Under the pieces are notes generated by a model. It was not told where the DNA came from, made no database searches, and saw only the letters and a program-made list of their open reading frames with translations. The position numbers were made by a program, and so were the translations under genes. A DNA stretch of 64,000 bases from Caenorhabditis elegans (taxonomy: Eukaryota; Nematoda; Chromadorea; Rhabditida; Rhabditidae): positions 14,942,001 through 15,006,000 of the forward strand of contig NC_003279.8 of assembly GCF_000002985.6 (NCBI RefSeq), written 5' to 3'. Positions 1-14,724 of the stretch are shown one piece after another. Within the stretch, counting starts at the first letter, position 1, and every line of letters starts with the position of its first letter.

Positions 1-560
1 TGAACTCTAGCAAAACGCCACAGATTACATTCCTCATCAGATTTTTAATTTTCTGCTACAGTATCCTCTGAGACCTGATGTATGCTCGGACTTTTTCCGA
101 GGCCATCGTTAGTTTTTCCAACCAAATGCCTATAAGCACGCTGACATTTTTTTGGGTGTTCGTTAATTTTGGGCAGTTTCTAAAAATAGTTCATGTACGG
201 AGAAGTAGAACATTTGGAAATCAAATATATTTTATAAATAGCTCTCCGTCCTCCTCGTTGTGATAGGATAATTTTAAATTTTTGCAGCCTATGGCTTTAT
301 AAGGAAAGTATTTTGGCATATTTTTAGACTTTGAAAATAAGTTATGTCATTCGGAGGAAACCCTCAAAATCGATCACACACAAGAACGTTCATCAGCGTA
401 CGGGTGCGTAAAAAAATATCTTGAATTATTTTTGAAACCCATAAAATTGCTCCGAAATTTAATTTAAGGATGTGTTCCTAGGTTTGCGAAACATAAAAAT
501 TAAGATTAAACGTGAATAATACTTTCCTAATGCAAGACTATTTTCAATACTTTATTTTTA

Positions 561-966
561 TTTAAAGATGGAGTAGCGCCAGTGGGAAAAATGTTAAAAA
601 CTACTCTTATAGTGCCAAAATGGCCGAATATCATAATTAATCTTTAAAAAAAAATTTACCGCCAAAAATGCCAATTGCTCAGTTTTGCCACTCATAATTT
701 TGGAAGACAACGAAAAAAACAATTTTTCTACATTTTTATACTTTAATTTTGTTGTAATTATTTGTATTAATGAATTGTAAGGGTCGAAACATGCGACATT
801 GCTTTGGATTTCCTCAAAAGCTCATATTTTTCAAAATTTTGGCAATTTGCCAATACTTTGACCGTAAATTATGAAAAATCTAAAATGTTTTATTATGATA
901 TTTGCTTGTTTTGGATTGTTATAAGTGTATTTAAACAAAATTCCGACTGGGGCTACTCCACCTTTA
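561..966. repeat. Palindromic MITE, family A copy 1
   Basis: The element begins TTTAAAGATGGAGTAGCGCC and ends with the inverted motif GGCTACTCCACCTTTA, giving terminal inverted repeats around an AT-rich core. The core contains recurring phrases such as 'gccgaatatcataat' and 'gcgacattgctttg'. The same ends and core recur at 2611-3049 and 58508-58836, with partial copies at about 14641-14909 and 47245-47645. The TTTAAA edge resembles the C. elegans PALTTTAAA repeats; that name is from memory. It is non-autonomous, with no transposase frame. Confidence 0.75.
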
Positions 967-2610
967 GAGAAATGACCAGAAAAAGTTTCATATCGACTTT
1001 TTAAAGTGAAAGTGCTCGTATGCAGCTAAATGTTTTGTGGTTGCCTTAAAATGCGTTTTCCAGGAAGACGTTTTTATTGCGTAATTCAAAAATAAGTTCG
1101 ACGATTTTCATTGTTATGGGTAAGATTTCCAGCATAGCATAAATAGACTTCTTTAATAGTCTATCAAATGTGTGCCAAGTTAGTTTCTTTGTGGTCAATG
1201 CCGACATCCTTATAGCTCCACCAAGTTCCTTGAAAATCCAGTTCTTGCCAGCGGAAATGGTAATTGGAATGATTGGAATGTGTATGTGTTCATCTGTTTT
1301 TTGTCATCTAATCCAATCAACTCACCCACTATCACCCAATTCTTGTCAATTTCACTCCCCCCCCCCCCCACCCCCCCATTAATTTGTGTTCAATAGGTTT
1401 TTTGAGATTTATTGACGAGACACTCCCCTGTCAATCCTTTCGAAGAAATTATTTTTAGATTCTCATTCTGCTGATACGTGCCGATTTGCATTTACATATT
1501 GCTTATGGACATGGTAGTATTACTAAAATCAGAAGAAGAAGTTCATTCATGGCAAGAACATAATAAAGCTAGAGAAAAACTAGAAGAACAAGAGCAAAAC
1601 AAAATCTTCGGCTCAGTGATCAAATTCAGTTATCGAAAACACCTGCCAATATTTTTTATACGCACTTCCGTGATCTTTGGGGCTGAATTTCAGAAATGTT
1701 GCCAAGCAGCCAAAGGTTGGTGTTGAAATTGAGTTTCTTTTTATTTTATTTTTAGAGTTATCAGAGCTCAGATTTGAGAAGCCAACCTCTTGCCTAGATT
1801 AGAACCAAAAGGTCGTGGTTTCTGCTCAAATAAAGGTGCCTTTATTTAAGAATGAGTACAACAATAGCTTTTGGAATTTCAGATCTTCAAGCTTTTAAAA
1901 GCTGTCTGCTCCCCTAATTTTTTTTCAAAGTTCTGGCATGTTGTTTTTTTACCTATATGTTACATACTTATATAGAAATTTTCACATATTTCAATTGATA
2001 ATGGCGAAATAGTAATGTTGTTATGAAAAGTTGTAAATTTTTGTAAGGTTACTTTTTTTTAATTTCAGCTAAAAAAAAAGTCAGTAAAAGCTGTTCTAAA
2101 TGTGTTTTGGATACCTGTGTCATCGAAGTAATAGTGATTTGCATAGATTTTTTGATTCATAGCCAATGGATTTCATCTTAAATCAGGCCGATGTTAGACT
2201 TCAATCTATTTTAAGAAATCTTCTGAAAAATAACTTTTTTTACTTTTAATACCATCATAAGTTTTTGTACTACGCTCTCTATTGCGAATGCAAACTTCAT
2301 TTTTAAAATAGTTCCAAAAACTAAGTGGAAAACATTATTAGCTGATTCTGTGCATTCGTGACTTGAGTAAACAAAAATTGGGGCCATTTCTATTTTCGTC
2401 CTTCCTCGCTCAAATTTTTTTCCATTCTTCTTTTTCTTCACATCGATATCTTCCACTGCTCATCGCGTAATTAAAGTTTGGGGCCCTCTTGCCCTCTAGC
2501 TGGCTCCATGTGCCGAGAGTCTCCTCATTATATAGATCATCGATTCTCCAGTTTTTCAGCAGCATGATATTTTTTACTTCAGTATTAGTAAAATACATTT
2601 TTATATTATA

Positions 2611-3049
2611 GGTGGAGCAGCGCCAGTGGGGATTTTGCCTAAATACACTTTTAATGATCCAAAACGAACAAATATCATAATAAAACACTCCAAAAAATTA
2701 GATTTTTTATAATTTCAGGTTAAAGTTTTGCCAACTTGCCAATATTTTGAAAAATACGAGCTTTTCAGGAAATCCAAAGCAATGTCGCATGTTCCGACCC
2801 CTACAAAGTTTTAATAAAATTAATAAAATTAACTAAAGCAAAATTAAAGTACAAAGAATGTCGGAAAAAAAATTATTTTTGGCCGACTTCCAAAATTATG
2901 AGTGGCAAAAACTGAGTAGTTGTCATTTTTTGACAGTAAATAAAAACATTTCAAAAAATTCTTTTAAAATTTTACTATGATATTCGGTTATTTTGGCACC
3001 ATTGGAGTAGTTTTAACAGTTTCCCCACTGGCACTACTCCACCTTTAAT
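2611..3049. repeat. Palindromic MITE, family A copy 2
   Basis: It opens GGTGGAGCAGCGCCAGTGGG and closes CCCCACTGGCACTACTCCACC, a slightly diverged terminal inverted repeat of the same family as 561-966. The core carries the family phrases for the ATATTCGG region and the 'gcatgttccgacc' segment in inverted order relative to copy 1. No coding capacity is seen. Confidence 0.75.
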
Positions 3050-3536
3050 AAAAAAGTAAAGGAAATCAAAAAATAACCAATTGTTCTTAGCGTGATGTTC
3101 AACTAAATCCTACAACAAGAACACACCTACGGCTCATTTCATTATAGTTGTATAACTTTTTCTTAGAAAAAAAAGAACATTAAATGCTGGTGTAATTGTA
3201 GGTGTTGCGCTTTTCTCTTCTCCAAGTATTTTTGGCAAAGAATTTCGCCCATATATGACTGGCACGATTACAAACTGGGCTAGAACATTTCTATTTTGTC
3301 TAGGCAGCATGAATATAACGCAAACATATTTAAAATAAAGCCTAAAAGCCTCCTTAGCTGAGACCATCGCATCAGGCCCAAAACGGGTATTTTTATAAAA
3401 CCATTGTTATTGTGATCTTAGTGTTTACTTTTTCTTTAGATGCTACATTTATGATCTTCTCTTTTTACTCATCTCAAGTTTGAACTTGTCCAGAAAACCC
3501 ATATGATTTAGCCTCCAAGCCCTTCCCACTATTTCT

Positions 3537-3550
3537 CCCCCCCCCCCCCC
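3537..3550. repeat. Mono-C tract (14 C)
   Basis: Fourteen consecutive C residues lie just upstream of the TC microsatellite and the kin-1 leader. On the opposite strand this is a G14 run able to form G-quadruplex. Confidence 0.9.
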
Positions 3551-3618
3551 TGACGGGACCGCCCCTTCGAAGTGCACCTCTGTGTCCGCTGAGAAAAAGA
3601 AGAACCAAATCATTTTCG

Positions 3619-3621
<3 letters not shown>

Positions 3622-3688
<67 letters not shown>
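3622..3688. repeat. (TC)n microsatellite, about 33 units
   Basis: An uninterrupted TC dinucleotide array of about 66 bp lies roughly 410 bp upstream of the ATG of the long kin-1 first exon. Pyrimidine-rich TC tracts are common near C. elegans transcription starts, so this may belong to a core promoter region; that role is inference. Confidence 0.95.
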
Positions 3689-3692
<4 letters not shown>

Positions 3693-4078
3693 ATTCCTAC
3701 TCTCAACTATTTTGTTTGACTGACTGAGTGTCTATTTTTAGAATTTTCCGCCGCCGAAGCCGCCCGCCGCTCGCAGCCCCAGCATCAGCAGCAGTCCTCT
3801 ACTTCCCGTCTCTCCACACCGGTGGTCTCTTTAGGCGCTCGCGCACGCGACAGTACCCTCCTTGGCGTTTTCCTCCTAATCTAGAACACTCTATCATTTC
3901 CGATCTCAATCCGCTTTTTTTTGCTGTGGGACCGCCCACCTTGTGTCTCGCGCTCACCACGTTCTATCTTTCCGTGCGTGTGTCTCTCGTTATATTCATC
4001 ATCTAATATTTTTTTATTTTTCACCCTCTCGCATTGTCTCCAAAAATCCCTACCGTATCATTAATAATAGTTCTAGTG

Positions 4079-4086
4079 TGACGTCA
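4079..4086. promoter_or_regulatory. Perfect cAMP response element TGACGTCA
   Basis: The full 8-bp palindromic CRE consensus TGACGTCA sits 14 bp before the ATG at 4101, in the leader of a first exon that probably belongs to the PKA catalytic-subunit gene. CREs bind CREB/ATF bZIP factors, which PKA activates. Because it may lie in the transcribed leader, occupancy is not assured. Confidence 0.5.
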
Positions 4087-4100
4087 TCAATTAAATTCTT

Positions 4101-4958
4101 ATGACGACGTCTCGTTCCCCAACGCCTTCCTCGGAAAAGACTGACGATGAGCGAATGGAAGAAGAAGAATGGAGGCGGAGACTGTCGGCAGCAATCAGAC
4201 GAGAGGATGAAGGGTCCCTTGAAGAAGATGAGGAAGATGAAGGGTTTATCTTACATCCCCTATGCCGTACTGGACCACTTCAGATGACTGTCAAGGCATC
4301 AAACTCAACGACAACCCTCACTCCATCCTCAACAACAACAACATCACCGTCGATGCCATCGTCTCCATCAGACAGCCCTTCAGATGACTTTTCAGATGAC
4401 ACCAACACCTCAGGCGTTTTTCCATTAACTACAGCCTTGTCGTTCCCTGTTGCGCCACTCTCGCCACGTAACACAACATCTTCCATCACAACAGGATTAG
4501 TCAAGAAACGTCGTAGCTCCTCGTCTCCAGAAGACATTTGCCGCGAAAAAATTCCACATATTCTTCTGAAAACCTCTTCTGGAGTGGTGGTGCCTTTAGC
4601 ATCACGTGGCCAGCGTGCTCCTGCCATAACCCTCCAGAATCCACCACCATCGGCAGCTATCCGAACAGTGCCGCCGCCAAGTTTCTCAACGTTTTCAGTA
4701 AGATCCTTACCATTCAAAACTCCAAACTGTGGATCGAAAGATGATACGGATGCTGAAAATATGGAAGGGCTAGACGACGACTATTTGCGCCAGCCAACAA
4801 CATCAACAAGTGCACCAGTGAGTCCTATTGATCATCGACAAGTGAGACGTGGTGGCCGAGGAGTGGTTGTAGAGAGCCAGGTTCCCAATTTCACTGCGGA
4901 GATTTTTTGGCTCAAGACGCAGCTGTCCGATCATTGGTCCATGAAGTGGCTGTTTCAG
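4101..4958 (+). CDS. kin-1: Long alternative first exon, probably kin-1
   Basis: This is an open 286-codon exon from ATG 4101 to a good donor (cag|gtattt) at 4958, phase 0. It encodes a Ser/Thr/Pro-rich, largely disordered region with an acidic early segment (residues about 38-50, EEDEEDEG) and a basic KKRRSSSS motif near residue 136. That motif matches the PKA consensus RRxS. The end (LKTQLSDHWSMKWLFQ) looks more structured. Its phase-0 donor would join in frame to the kinase exon at 6996, giving a roughly 600-residue isoform. It might instead join the candidate exon at 6297. I chose ATG 4101 because it is the first ATG after the leader and the frame stays open. It could be a separate upstream gene, since the link to kin-1 rests only on proximity, strand and compatible phase. 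Confidence 0.6.
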
Positions 4959-6296
4959 GTATTTTGTTTCGTTATTTTTTAATGGATTTTTAATGGGTAA
5001 AAGTAAATTAGCCAAAAAAAAAGTTGATTGATTCCACATGATTCATTAATAATCTTATCGAAGTAGACCAAATATACAATTTAACACAATAATTTCCCAA
5101 TATAAATGCGCTTTTATCGCATTAACGCATCCCAAATACATATATAGAAGACGATGACCAAACACCTAAGAAGCTAAAGAGCTGAGTTGTAGCTCAGTTC
5201 GTGCTAAGCAGAAGATATCCAAAAATAGCCATTTTCTGAAGGAAAAGAGGAAAACAACAATTTCCATCTGTCCCCCATCTTGTTGCTTCTCTTCATCTGG
5301 CACAAATTTTGTTTTAAGAAAATAGATGGTGAAATGGGGAATGAAGAACATTTCCCAAAAGTCTATTTCTCAAATCAAAACACCTCTATTTCCGCTTTAT
5401 GCATTTTCAATGTGAGGGGTCTAGGGAAGTGAAAAATCCAAAAATAGAAGGATTACGCAATAAATCAGATATTTCGTTACGTATAAGAAGGATTTAGGGC
5501 AATGTCAAAGCTTTCGGTGATTCTTTAAGATATCCTAAGTTTCAAGAGACCCTGCACTATGTTTTGAAAGTAAATCAGTCTTTGCTAACCATTAGACAAA
5601 CCATATTTTTTTCAGGAGTTGAAAGATTTTGAAGCTGTTGAACTAGAACTGTTATGTTTTTTTTCATTGTGCGGCTATGAAAGTTTTGCTGAAATTGTGA
5701 TCTGTTATTTATATATCTAATTAAAAACCAATCGACTGACCCACCTTCCATGACAAAATTTCTATCATTGTCAATGATCAAATGGGTTGATTTCTTCTAT
5801 TTCAACGCCATCACCTTATGACCTAATCAACTCTTTATTGACTAACTTGACAAATGGAGATGATGACGATCTCTGTATGTGTAATTATCCCCTATCGGCT
5901 GGCCCCGAGAATAGAAATGGAAACACGCAACAATAGTAGTTGTTTTTAGGTGAACATACACACACATTGTTTACATAGAAACTCGCAAATTTATCCCTCC
6001 GACTGTTTTTTTTTTCGTTCAATTCCAACATGACAGTATACTATAATAATTTCAACTTTGTGAGTTTATAACATTTTGATATATTTATCGATTTTCCTCT
6101 CCTACGAGCCTACACACAAGGAGAGGAAGAGGGGGCCCCAATACGTTTCCGGGGAATTGCAATACAAACAATTGCGCTCTCTCCATTTCTCTATCTCTTG
6201 CAATCTCTTTCCTCATATGTGTGAGTGTGTGTGAGTGTGTGTTTGTATGTTGACACAACATTTTTCGATTTTTATTCGCTGCCGCTCACCGCGCAG
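4959..6296 (+). other. Intronic or intergenic stretch between alternative 5' exons
   Basis: No coding exon is supportable in this 1.3-kb stretch. It contains AT-rich sequence, a TG-rich run at about 6222-6250 and short antisense frames without domain content. It probably holds regulatory sequence for the internal kin-1 start at 6683. Confidence 0.5.
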
Positions 6297-6378
6297 GTAA
6301 AGGGACGATGGAAGAAACTGTGCTCGCTGTTCGCCAATCTTATACAATTTACAAACAGCAGGCTTCCATCATACACCG
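6297..6378 (+). CDS. Candidate small alternative exon of kin-1
   Basis: An acceptor (accgcgcag) precedes 6297 and a donor (caccg|gtaggc) follows 6378. Read in phase from the exon ending at 4958 it encodes a basic/hydrophobic peptide starting VKGRWKKLCSLFANLIQF. From the internal ATG at 6308 it gives METVLA-like text in another frame (MEETVLAVRQSYTIYK). Its 82-nt length leaves phase 1 from 4958, which could be absorbed by an acceptor at 6753 in frame with the Asp/Glu-rich exon. All of this is inference from splice signals; it may not be an exon. Confidence 0.25.
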
Positions 6379-6682
6379 GTAGGCAACAAACAAAAACCTG
6401 AATAGTCCAAAAAATTAAGTACGCAAATGAAGGTGAAAACCAAAGTGACGAGAGCTTCCTATAAATACATCGGAAGTCAAGATGCATGTGAAAAAGGAAG
6501 GAAGTGTTAAGGTGGTATTGCAGAATCAATTGAAACGTTTTATTCTGCTTGGCGTATGCATAAAGCTCTCTGAAAATGCTATTCTATCTCCGGCATCGAT
6601 TTAGTAATATGCCACGCCTATCAGACGTCCTCTCACTAACACACTAATCCCTGCAAGGCCCATAGTTGACGGGCAGGCACAG

Positions 6683-9567
<2,885 letters not shown>

Positions 9568-10117
9568 TTCATTATCTTTGTCGATTCCTTCCATAAGCTT
9601 TTTGTTTCAAATTTCACTCTCTCTCTCTCTCTTTTCCATATTCCTCAAAATTGTACTAGTCCAAAACAAAACCCTGTCCCTATTGTCCGGTGGTTTGTCT
9701 TCCCTCACCCACAAAACCTTCTCATTCTCAGCCAAAAATTTGAAATTTCAATATTGTTGCGGACAATTTGAAAAATGATGAAGATGCTTTACTATTTCTT
9801 CCCTTCCTTTCTGAAACCCCTTATTTTTTTAATGTTCATACATTTTCTTGCCCCGATCCCGTCCCCCTAATAATAATTTGTAAAAATAATAGATTGGAAT
9901 TTGCTCTAATATATATAATTATTATATATCAAAAATTTTCTAGTCAACCCCTGACTTTCCCTCCTCCAATTCAGCCTCCCGCAAACTTTTTCTAGAAAAG
10001 TTGACTTCTGTCTCAACAAAGAAATGGAATCCCACAAAACCATTAATTGTATGTTTTTTTCTCATTTTCCTTTTCCTCTCTCATGTATACATATATATGT
10101 ATTTTAAACACTTTTCA

Positions 10118-10131
10118 CCCCCCCCCCCCCC
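10118..10131. repeat. Mono-C tract (14 C)
   Basis: Fourteen C residues are followed by a short CA run, in the 3' flank of kin-1. Confidence 0.9.
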
Positions 10132-10719
10132 ACACACACTCACCGCAAAAATCCCCCAGTCGTCATAAAAAGTAGTTTTGTGAATTGCGTTCAAATATTT
10201 AAACGTCGATATCTTGAAAATCCTAATCGGTCTTATTATTAATTCTTGCAGATTTTAGTTAGTAGCACGTAATTTAAAAAAGCTAGAGATGATGGTATTC
10301 TAACTTTGAACTCTTGGTGTTACTCTCCCAGGGGCAGTTATTGACCAAAAAAAAAATTAAAATTTTAATATTTAATTTTAACAACTACATAAAAATGCAA
10401 ATGTCTGCAAACCAGATTTTTGTATAAATCAAATAAAAATTTAAATAAATTTTTTATGAGAAAAAACCAAACAAACTTTTTTTCAGGCGTGACCTAGTAG
10501 CATTTTCAGATCATCCATTTTACTAGTTTTTTTTAGAAATTTAGTATTTAATACATCTTTATGTGAAACTTCACAAAATAGGAAAACCATAACGTTCGTG
10601 ATGAAAAAACATTGAAACAAGACTAGAAAAAGAGGCTAGAAATTGAAATCTGCAATCTCATTCTCTAACTAAAAAATATCCTTTCAATGCGAGGAATTAT
10701 ACATTTAAGAAGCAATAGT

Positions 10720-11022
10720 TATGGTGCGTCCATAGTCTGCGGAAAATGGGAATTTCCTGCGTGCGGAAGCGTCCATAGTCTGCGGAAAAACCGGAGTTTC
10801 CTCGTTTTTTTCCTCAAAATTCAAAAAAGTAGGCGTGGTCTGCAGTTTTTTCGCTTTCCCATTGCTCAGCTTAAAATTTTACAACCTCTAATTGGTTGGA
10901 CACGCCCACTACTTTGAAATTGACCAATAACAAATCGAGAAACTCCTTGTTTTTTTCCGCAGACTATGGGCGCTTCCGCACGCGGGAAATTCCCGTTTTC
11001 CGCAAACTATGGACGCACCATT
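10720..11022. repeat. Palindromic foldback element
   Basis: The left end ATGGTGCGTCCATAGTCTGC is mirrored on the right by CAAACTATGGACGCACCAT. Each arm contains two sub-copies of the 'GCGTCCATAGTCTGCGGAAAA' unit, and the middle carries an inverted pair around GTAGGCGTGGTC / GACACGCCCACTAC. The 300-bp unit has no coding potential and looks like a non-autonomous foldback or MITE element. Confidence 0.8.
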
Positions 11023-11494
11023 AATAAATGTATTTATGCTTTTTAATATACAAAACACCCTATCTATCTTTTCAAAAATCCTACTTCTCATCTTATCATT
11101 GATATGTCTAATCAAATTTTTATGATACACACAAACTTCTCAAGAATTGTTGTTTTTCTACAAAAAAGGAATTTCACAATCCTTTCTAAACGTCATCTAA
11201 TTGTGAGGAGAGGATGGAGGTGACTAATTTTACAGTAACAGAGAAACAGTGTGTAGATTTAGGAGAGAGGGAGAGATGCAGAGAAAAAAATATAGATTGA
11301 ACCAGTTTCCTTTCCCTTTTTGGCGGGAGGAATTCTCTTCTCCTCTGCCAGCATTCACTGTTAGCTGTGACACGGAGTGTCAATGTTAGCTATGAATAAT
11401 TATCGATTTCTTTAAAAATTAATTTTCGTTCAACCTATTTTCTTTCTGTTCCATGCCAAAAATGTTTAAGTTTAATAATTAATTTCTAGAAATC

Positions 11495-13413
11495 ATGGTC
11501 GACAAAAAACACGAGGAAAAGTTGGTCGAGTTTGAGGGAATGTATCCAGAACTGGAGAAAGCCACCGATGACTTAGAGAAAAAGGTTAAACTGGGTGAGT
11601 TTTTAACTGGAAGCCAAAACAAATGAAATAGGGGAAATCGAAAGGTTGAATGCTTTTCACACATTTTCATTTTTTGAAACAGATCTGAACTGAACTCAGC
11701 TTCAAAGCCCACTTTCTCTTACACTTTTCACTTTTGACTGTAATTAAACAAATTTTCAAAAAATGTTATGAATAGTTTCACTATGGTATTTGGTCATTTT
11801 GGATTTTAAATGGTTTTCAACGATTTCTCAACTGGTGTTTCTCCACTTTTAAAATTATCAAAAATCTTTAATAACACGCAGTTCTACAGGCCTCGAAAGT
11901 TGTTCAAAATACTATGCCATAATTTACAGCGCGGAAACTGATTTTTTGTCGATTTTCAGAAGATCTTTCACATTTTTATTTATTCTGAATTTCCGGCATC
12001 TGACAAAAATTATAATACTTTAATACATAACGCAACAGATCACTACAATAACATACAGTAGTTTCAAAAACTTTTTTATTGGGTAAACGTTCAATAAATG
12101 CATATGAATATTACAGAAGACACTGACTACGACGATCTTCTCAAAAAACCAGAAAAACCATTTAATGAGGAAACTGAACTAGCGGACTGGAATCTTGTCC
12201 TGAAAGCAACTGATTTCGCAGCTCGTCGCCATCGCCATCAGAAGCGTAAGGATAATGCGACCCCGTACATTAATCATCCCATTGGTGTAATGTATATTCT
12301 CACAAATGAAGCAAAAGTATATGATCCAGTGACACTTGCTGCTGCAGTACTTCATGATGTTGTTGAGGATACCAAGACGACTCCGGAGGAAATTCAGCAA
12401 GAATTTGGAAATGAAGTGTTTCAAGTTGTGAAGGAGTGTACAGATGATAAGAATTTGGCAAAAGCCGAAAGGAAGAAGCTTCAAATTGAGAATTATGGAA
12501 AACATAGTCATCAAGTAGGTTTTTGTTTTTCTGACTAAATTTTCATAAATTACACTAGCTATCGATTTTCTGGGGACCCTGCATAAATTTGAAGACACAT
12601 AGGTTTCTAAATTTCATCATGCTGTTCAGAACATTTTTCATATCGGAAAATTTTATAATTTTACCAGCTGTAAAACCAAGCTTTCATGCCCTAGTGCCCT
12701 GCTAAAAAATAAAAAATTGGTATTTCAGACTGCTTTGACTGCTTTGACTGAATGCTTTGAAAACAAAAATTGTCTTGCCGGCAACTAAAAAAACGTGCAG
12801 GCATTTGGAAATTTTTTTTGAAAAGTTAGAATTATATGAATCAGTGGTGGGCGGCAATTGCCGGAAATTTTCAATTAGAACAATTTGTCGGTTTGCCGAT
12901 TAATCGGAAAGTTTCACTTTCGAAAAATTGCCGATTTGCCTTTCGCCGGTTATCAGCTTTGACGTAAATGTTTAGAGGAATTTTTTCTATGACGGAAGCA
13001 CTTGAGCAGTGCCTTTTTGAAATTTTTTCCCGTTTTCTTTAGATAATTTCATAGAATTTACTTAATTTTCAAAATAGATGTAGGAACATTCATGGGATGC
13101 GTACAATTTTGCCAATTGAATGAAAAACAGAAAAACATTTGACATGGGTTTTATCACAAAAATGTCATTTGTTTTTTTACTGTTTACAATATCTCCCCAC
13201 AACATTCTAATATAACTTCAGGCAAAGCTAGTCCATTTGGCCGACAAATTGTACAACTTGCGTGATCTGGAACGCAAGGCACCAATCGGATGGGACAAAA
13301 AACGAGTTAACGAGTACTTTAAATGGAGTCGTGAGGTAATTGGTGAAATGAAGGGAACTAATGAATCACTGGAATATGCTTTGGATGACGTCATCAACCG
13401 TCATTTGGCCTAA
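11495..13413 (+). CDS. MESH1-type guanosine-3',5'-bis(diphosphate) 3'-pyrophosphohydrolase
   Basis: Exons are 11495-11594, 12117-12514 and 13222-13413, giving 229 residues (probably ZK909.3). This is the metazoan single-domain relative of the SpoT/RelA hydrolase. The family hydrolyses ppGpp in vitro, and human MESH1 also dephosphorylates NADPH. The HD-type metal site is complete: His72 in [11 protein letters not shown], His113-Asp114 in LHDVVEDT, and Asp174 in [18 protein letters not shown] is also conserved. Relative to the roughly 180-residue human enzyme it carries about 45 extra N-terminal residues, charged and probably helical ([15 protein letters not shown]). The start is the first ATG four bases after a ctag acceptor, which looks like a trans-splice site. 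AATAAA at 13475-13480 fits the 3' end. A cytosolic location is expected because no signal peptide is seen. Confidence 0.93.
12840..13140. repeat. CGGCAATTTGCCG-type dispersed repeat, copy 1
   Basis: It lies in intron 2 of the MESH1 gene. It begins with alternating 'cggcaattgccgg' phrases and continues into a unique tail ('gatgtaggaacattcatggg'). An inverted, related copy with the same tail occurs at 26695-27060. Shorter pieces occur at about 26000-26350 and 48640-48770. No protein is encoded. Confidence 0.7.
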
Positions 13414-13692
13414 TTTTTGATTTCGAACTTTGTGATGATCTGTCGATATATCTCCATTTTATCAGCTTTTCTAAAATAAATTTTTTCAAATTTTTGTGTT
13501 TTTAGGCTTACAATTAGGAAATAACAATTTCTAACAATAAGTATAAACAGGGAAAATGGGAATCACGTTTTACTAAAATGGATAAATAAATGGAAGTTTA
13601 ATTCATTTTAAAAACGAGGGGTTATAACACACAAGTATCTTTGTCTCTTTATTAAGGTATAATTACGAATTAACAAATTGAATCGGCATTGT

Positions 13693-14724
13693 TCAATTAA
13701 GAACAAACATTTGAAGAACTAACTTAGAGGCTAACGTATCAAGATGAATTAAAGCCACGGTGTCATTCACTCCAGTGATGTTCATTCCTCCTTCCAATGT
13801 ATCATCAAATTGTTTTATCTGATCAATTGGTGCATATTTACAGGCCAATCCTTTCAATATCAGTGCATAGCATTCTTCTTCATTCAGATCACTTTCCATC
13901 AATTCTATCGCAAAATACTCCATTCTTGGATTTGATCCGTGCACCCAATGCTTTAGGAAAATATCAATAGTTGCTAGGCTTGTCTGTGCAAACACCAAGA
14001 TTCTTCTTGCATTGTTTATCAGCAAAGTGTCAAAGTTTTTTGAAAACGATGTCATTTGAAGAGTTATTTTGCTGTTTTGAATCAACACATCTTCTATTTT
14101 GTAGTGAGAACTGGTAAATGGATCCCCGAAAAGTACAAGTTCGTCGACTTGCTGACAGAATACCTTCATGAATTCTTGGTAATACGTTATATCAAGTCTT
14201 CCCTCAATCTTCATTCTCTTTATCTGCATTCCTTCAAAATCATCACAAATCGATTTGAGATCGAACTCATCACATTCAATTTTGAAATCATCAACTTTCG
14301 GGTAATGCAGAGCATCTTGAAAATGACCTGCTAACTCTCTCACACCAATTGTAGCAGGCATCTGTGGAAGTAACATGGTTGGTCCAAAATTCGCGGACTT
14401 CATTACTTCAATATATCCTTCTTGATTTGTTCTCTCTTTTCGATATATATCACTCTTGAAAGTATACCAATATTGAGTTTCAGAATAGTGGTCTTTAATC
14501 ACTAGATATATGCATATGAATTTTTGTATCCATATCTCAAATTCAGTTGTTTTGAGGCGAAGAGATTTGATTTGCTTTTTTGCAGTTTCAGAAGTCAATG
14601 AGTAAATTATTCTGTAAATTATTTGTGTTCTTCGAAAAGGAAAAAATATTGATACGACTGTAAAACGTCTGTATATCATAATAAAACACTCCAAAAAATT
14701 AGATTTTTCATAACTTCCGGTCAA
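13693..14724 (-). pseudogene. F-box-associated (FBA_2-like) gene with disrupted 5' end
   Basis: A 343-codon open frame on the minus strand. Residues from about 100 onward read like the FBA_2 half of the large nematode F-box B family: a motif of the type QVDELVLFGDPF, then helices, then MESDLNEEECYALI and a C-terminal GGMNITGVNDT segment. The N-terminal F-box is almost gone. Only SLTSETAKKQIKSLRLK around residue 43 resembles its end. The first ~30 codons, including the ATG, fall inside a family A palindromic repeat (about 14641-14909). AATAAA on the minus strand at 13653-13648 suggests a real 3' end. The long open frame argues that decay is recent or that a chimeric protein is still made. F-box proteins of this family recruit targets to SCF ubiquitin ligases; without the F-box this one probably cannot. 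Confidence 0.7.

Larger units (their letters stand above)
1..3720. other. Repeat-rich non-coding stretch upstream of kin-1
   Basis: I find no supportable coding exon here. Open frames are short, lack plausible splice sites and are AT-biased. The content is two full-length palindromic MITE-type elements (listed separately), a C13-A-C7 tract at 1357-1377, and general AT-rich DNA. An acidic, lysine-rich 82-codon frame at 1478-1726 looks low-complexity and has no recognisable domain. Distal kin-1 promoter or further alternative first exons could lie here, but nothing in the sequence proves it. Confidence 0.6.
9568..11494. other. kin-1 3' region and intergenic repeats
   Basis: There is no coding sequence I can support. 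The stretch holds the kin-1 3' UTR (no canonical AATAAA found close to the stop), a C14 tract at 10118-10131, and the palindromic element at 10720-11022. Open frames here fall in pyrimidine-rich or repeat sequence. Confidence 0.6.
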
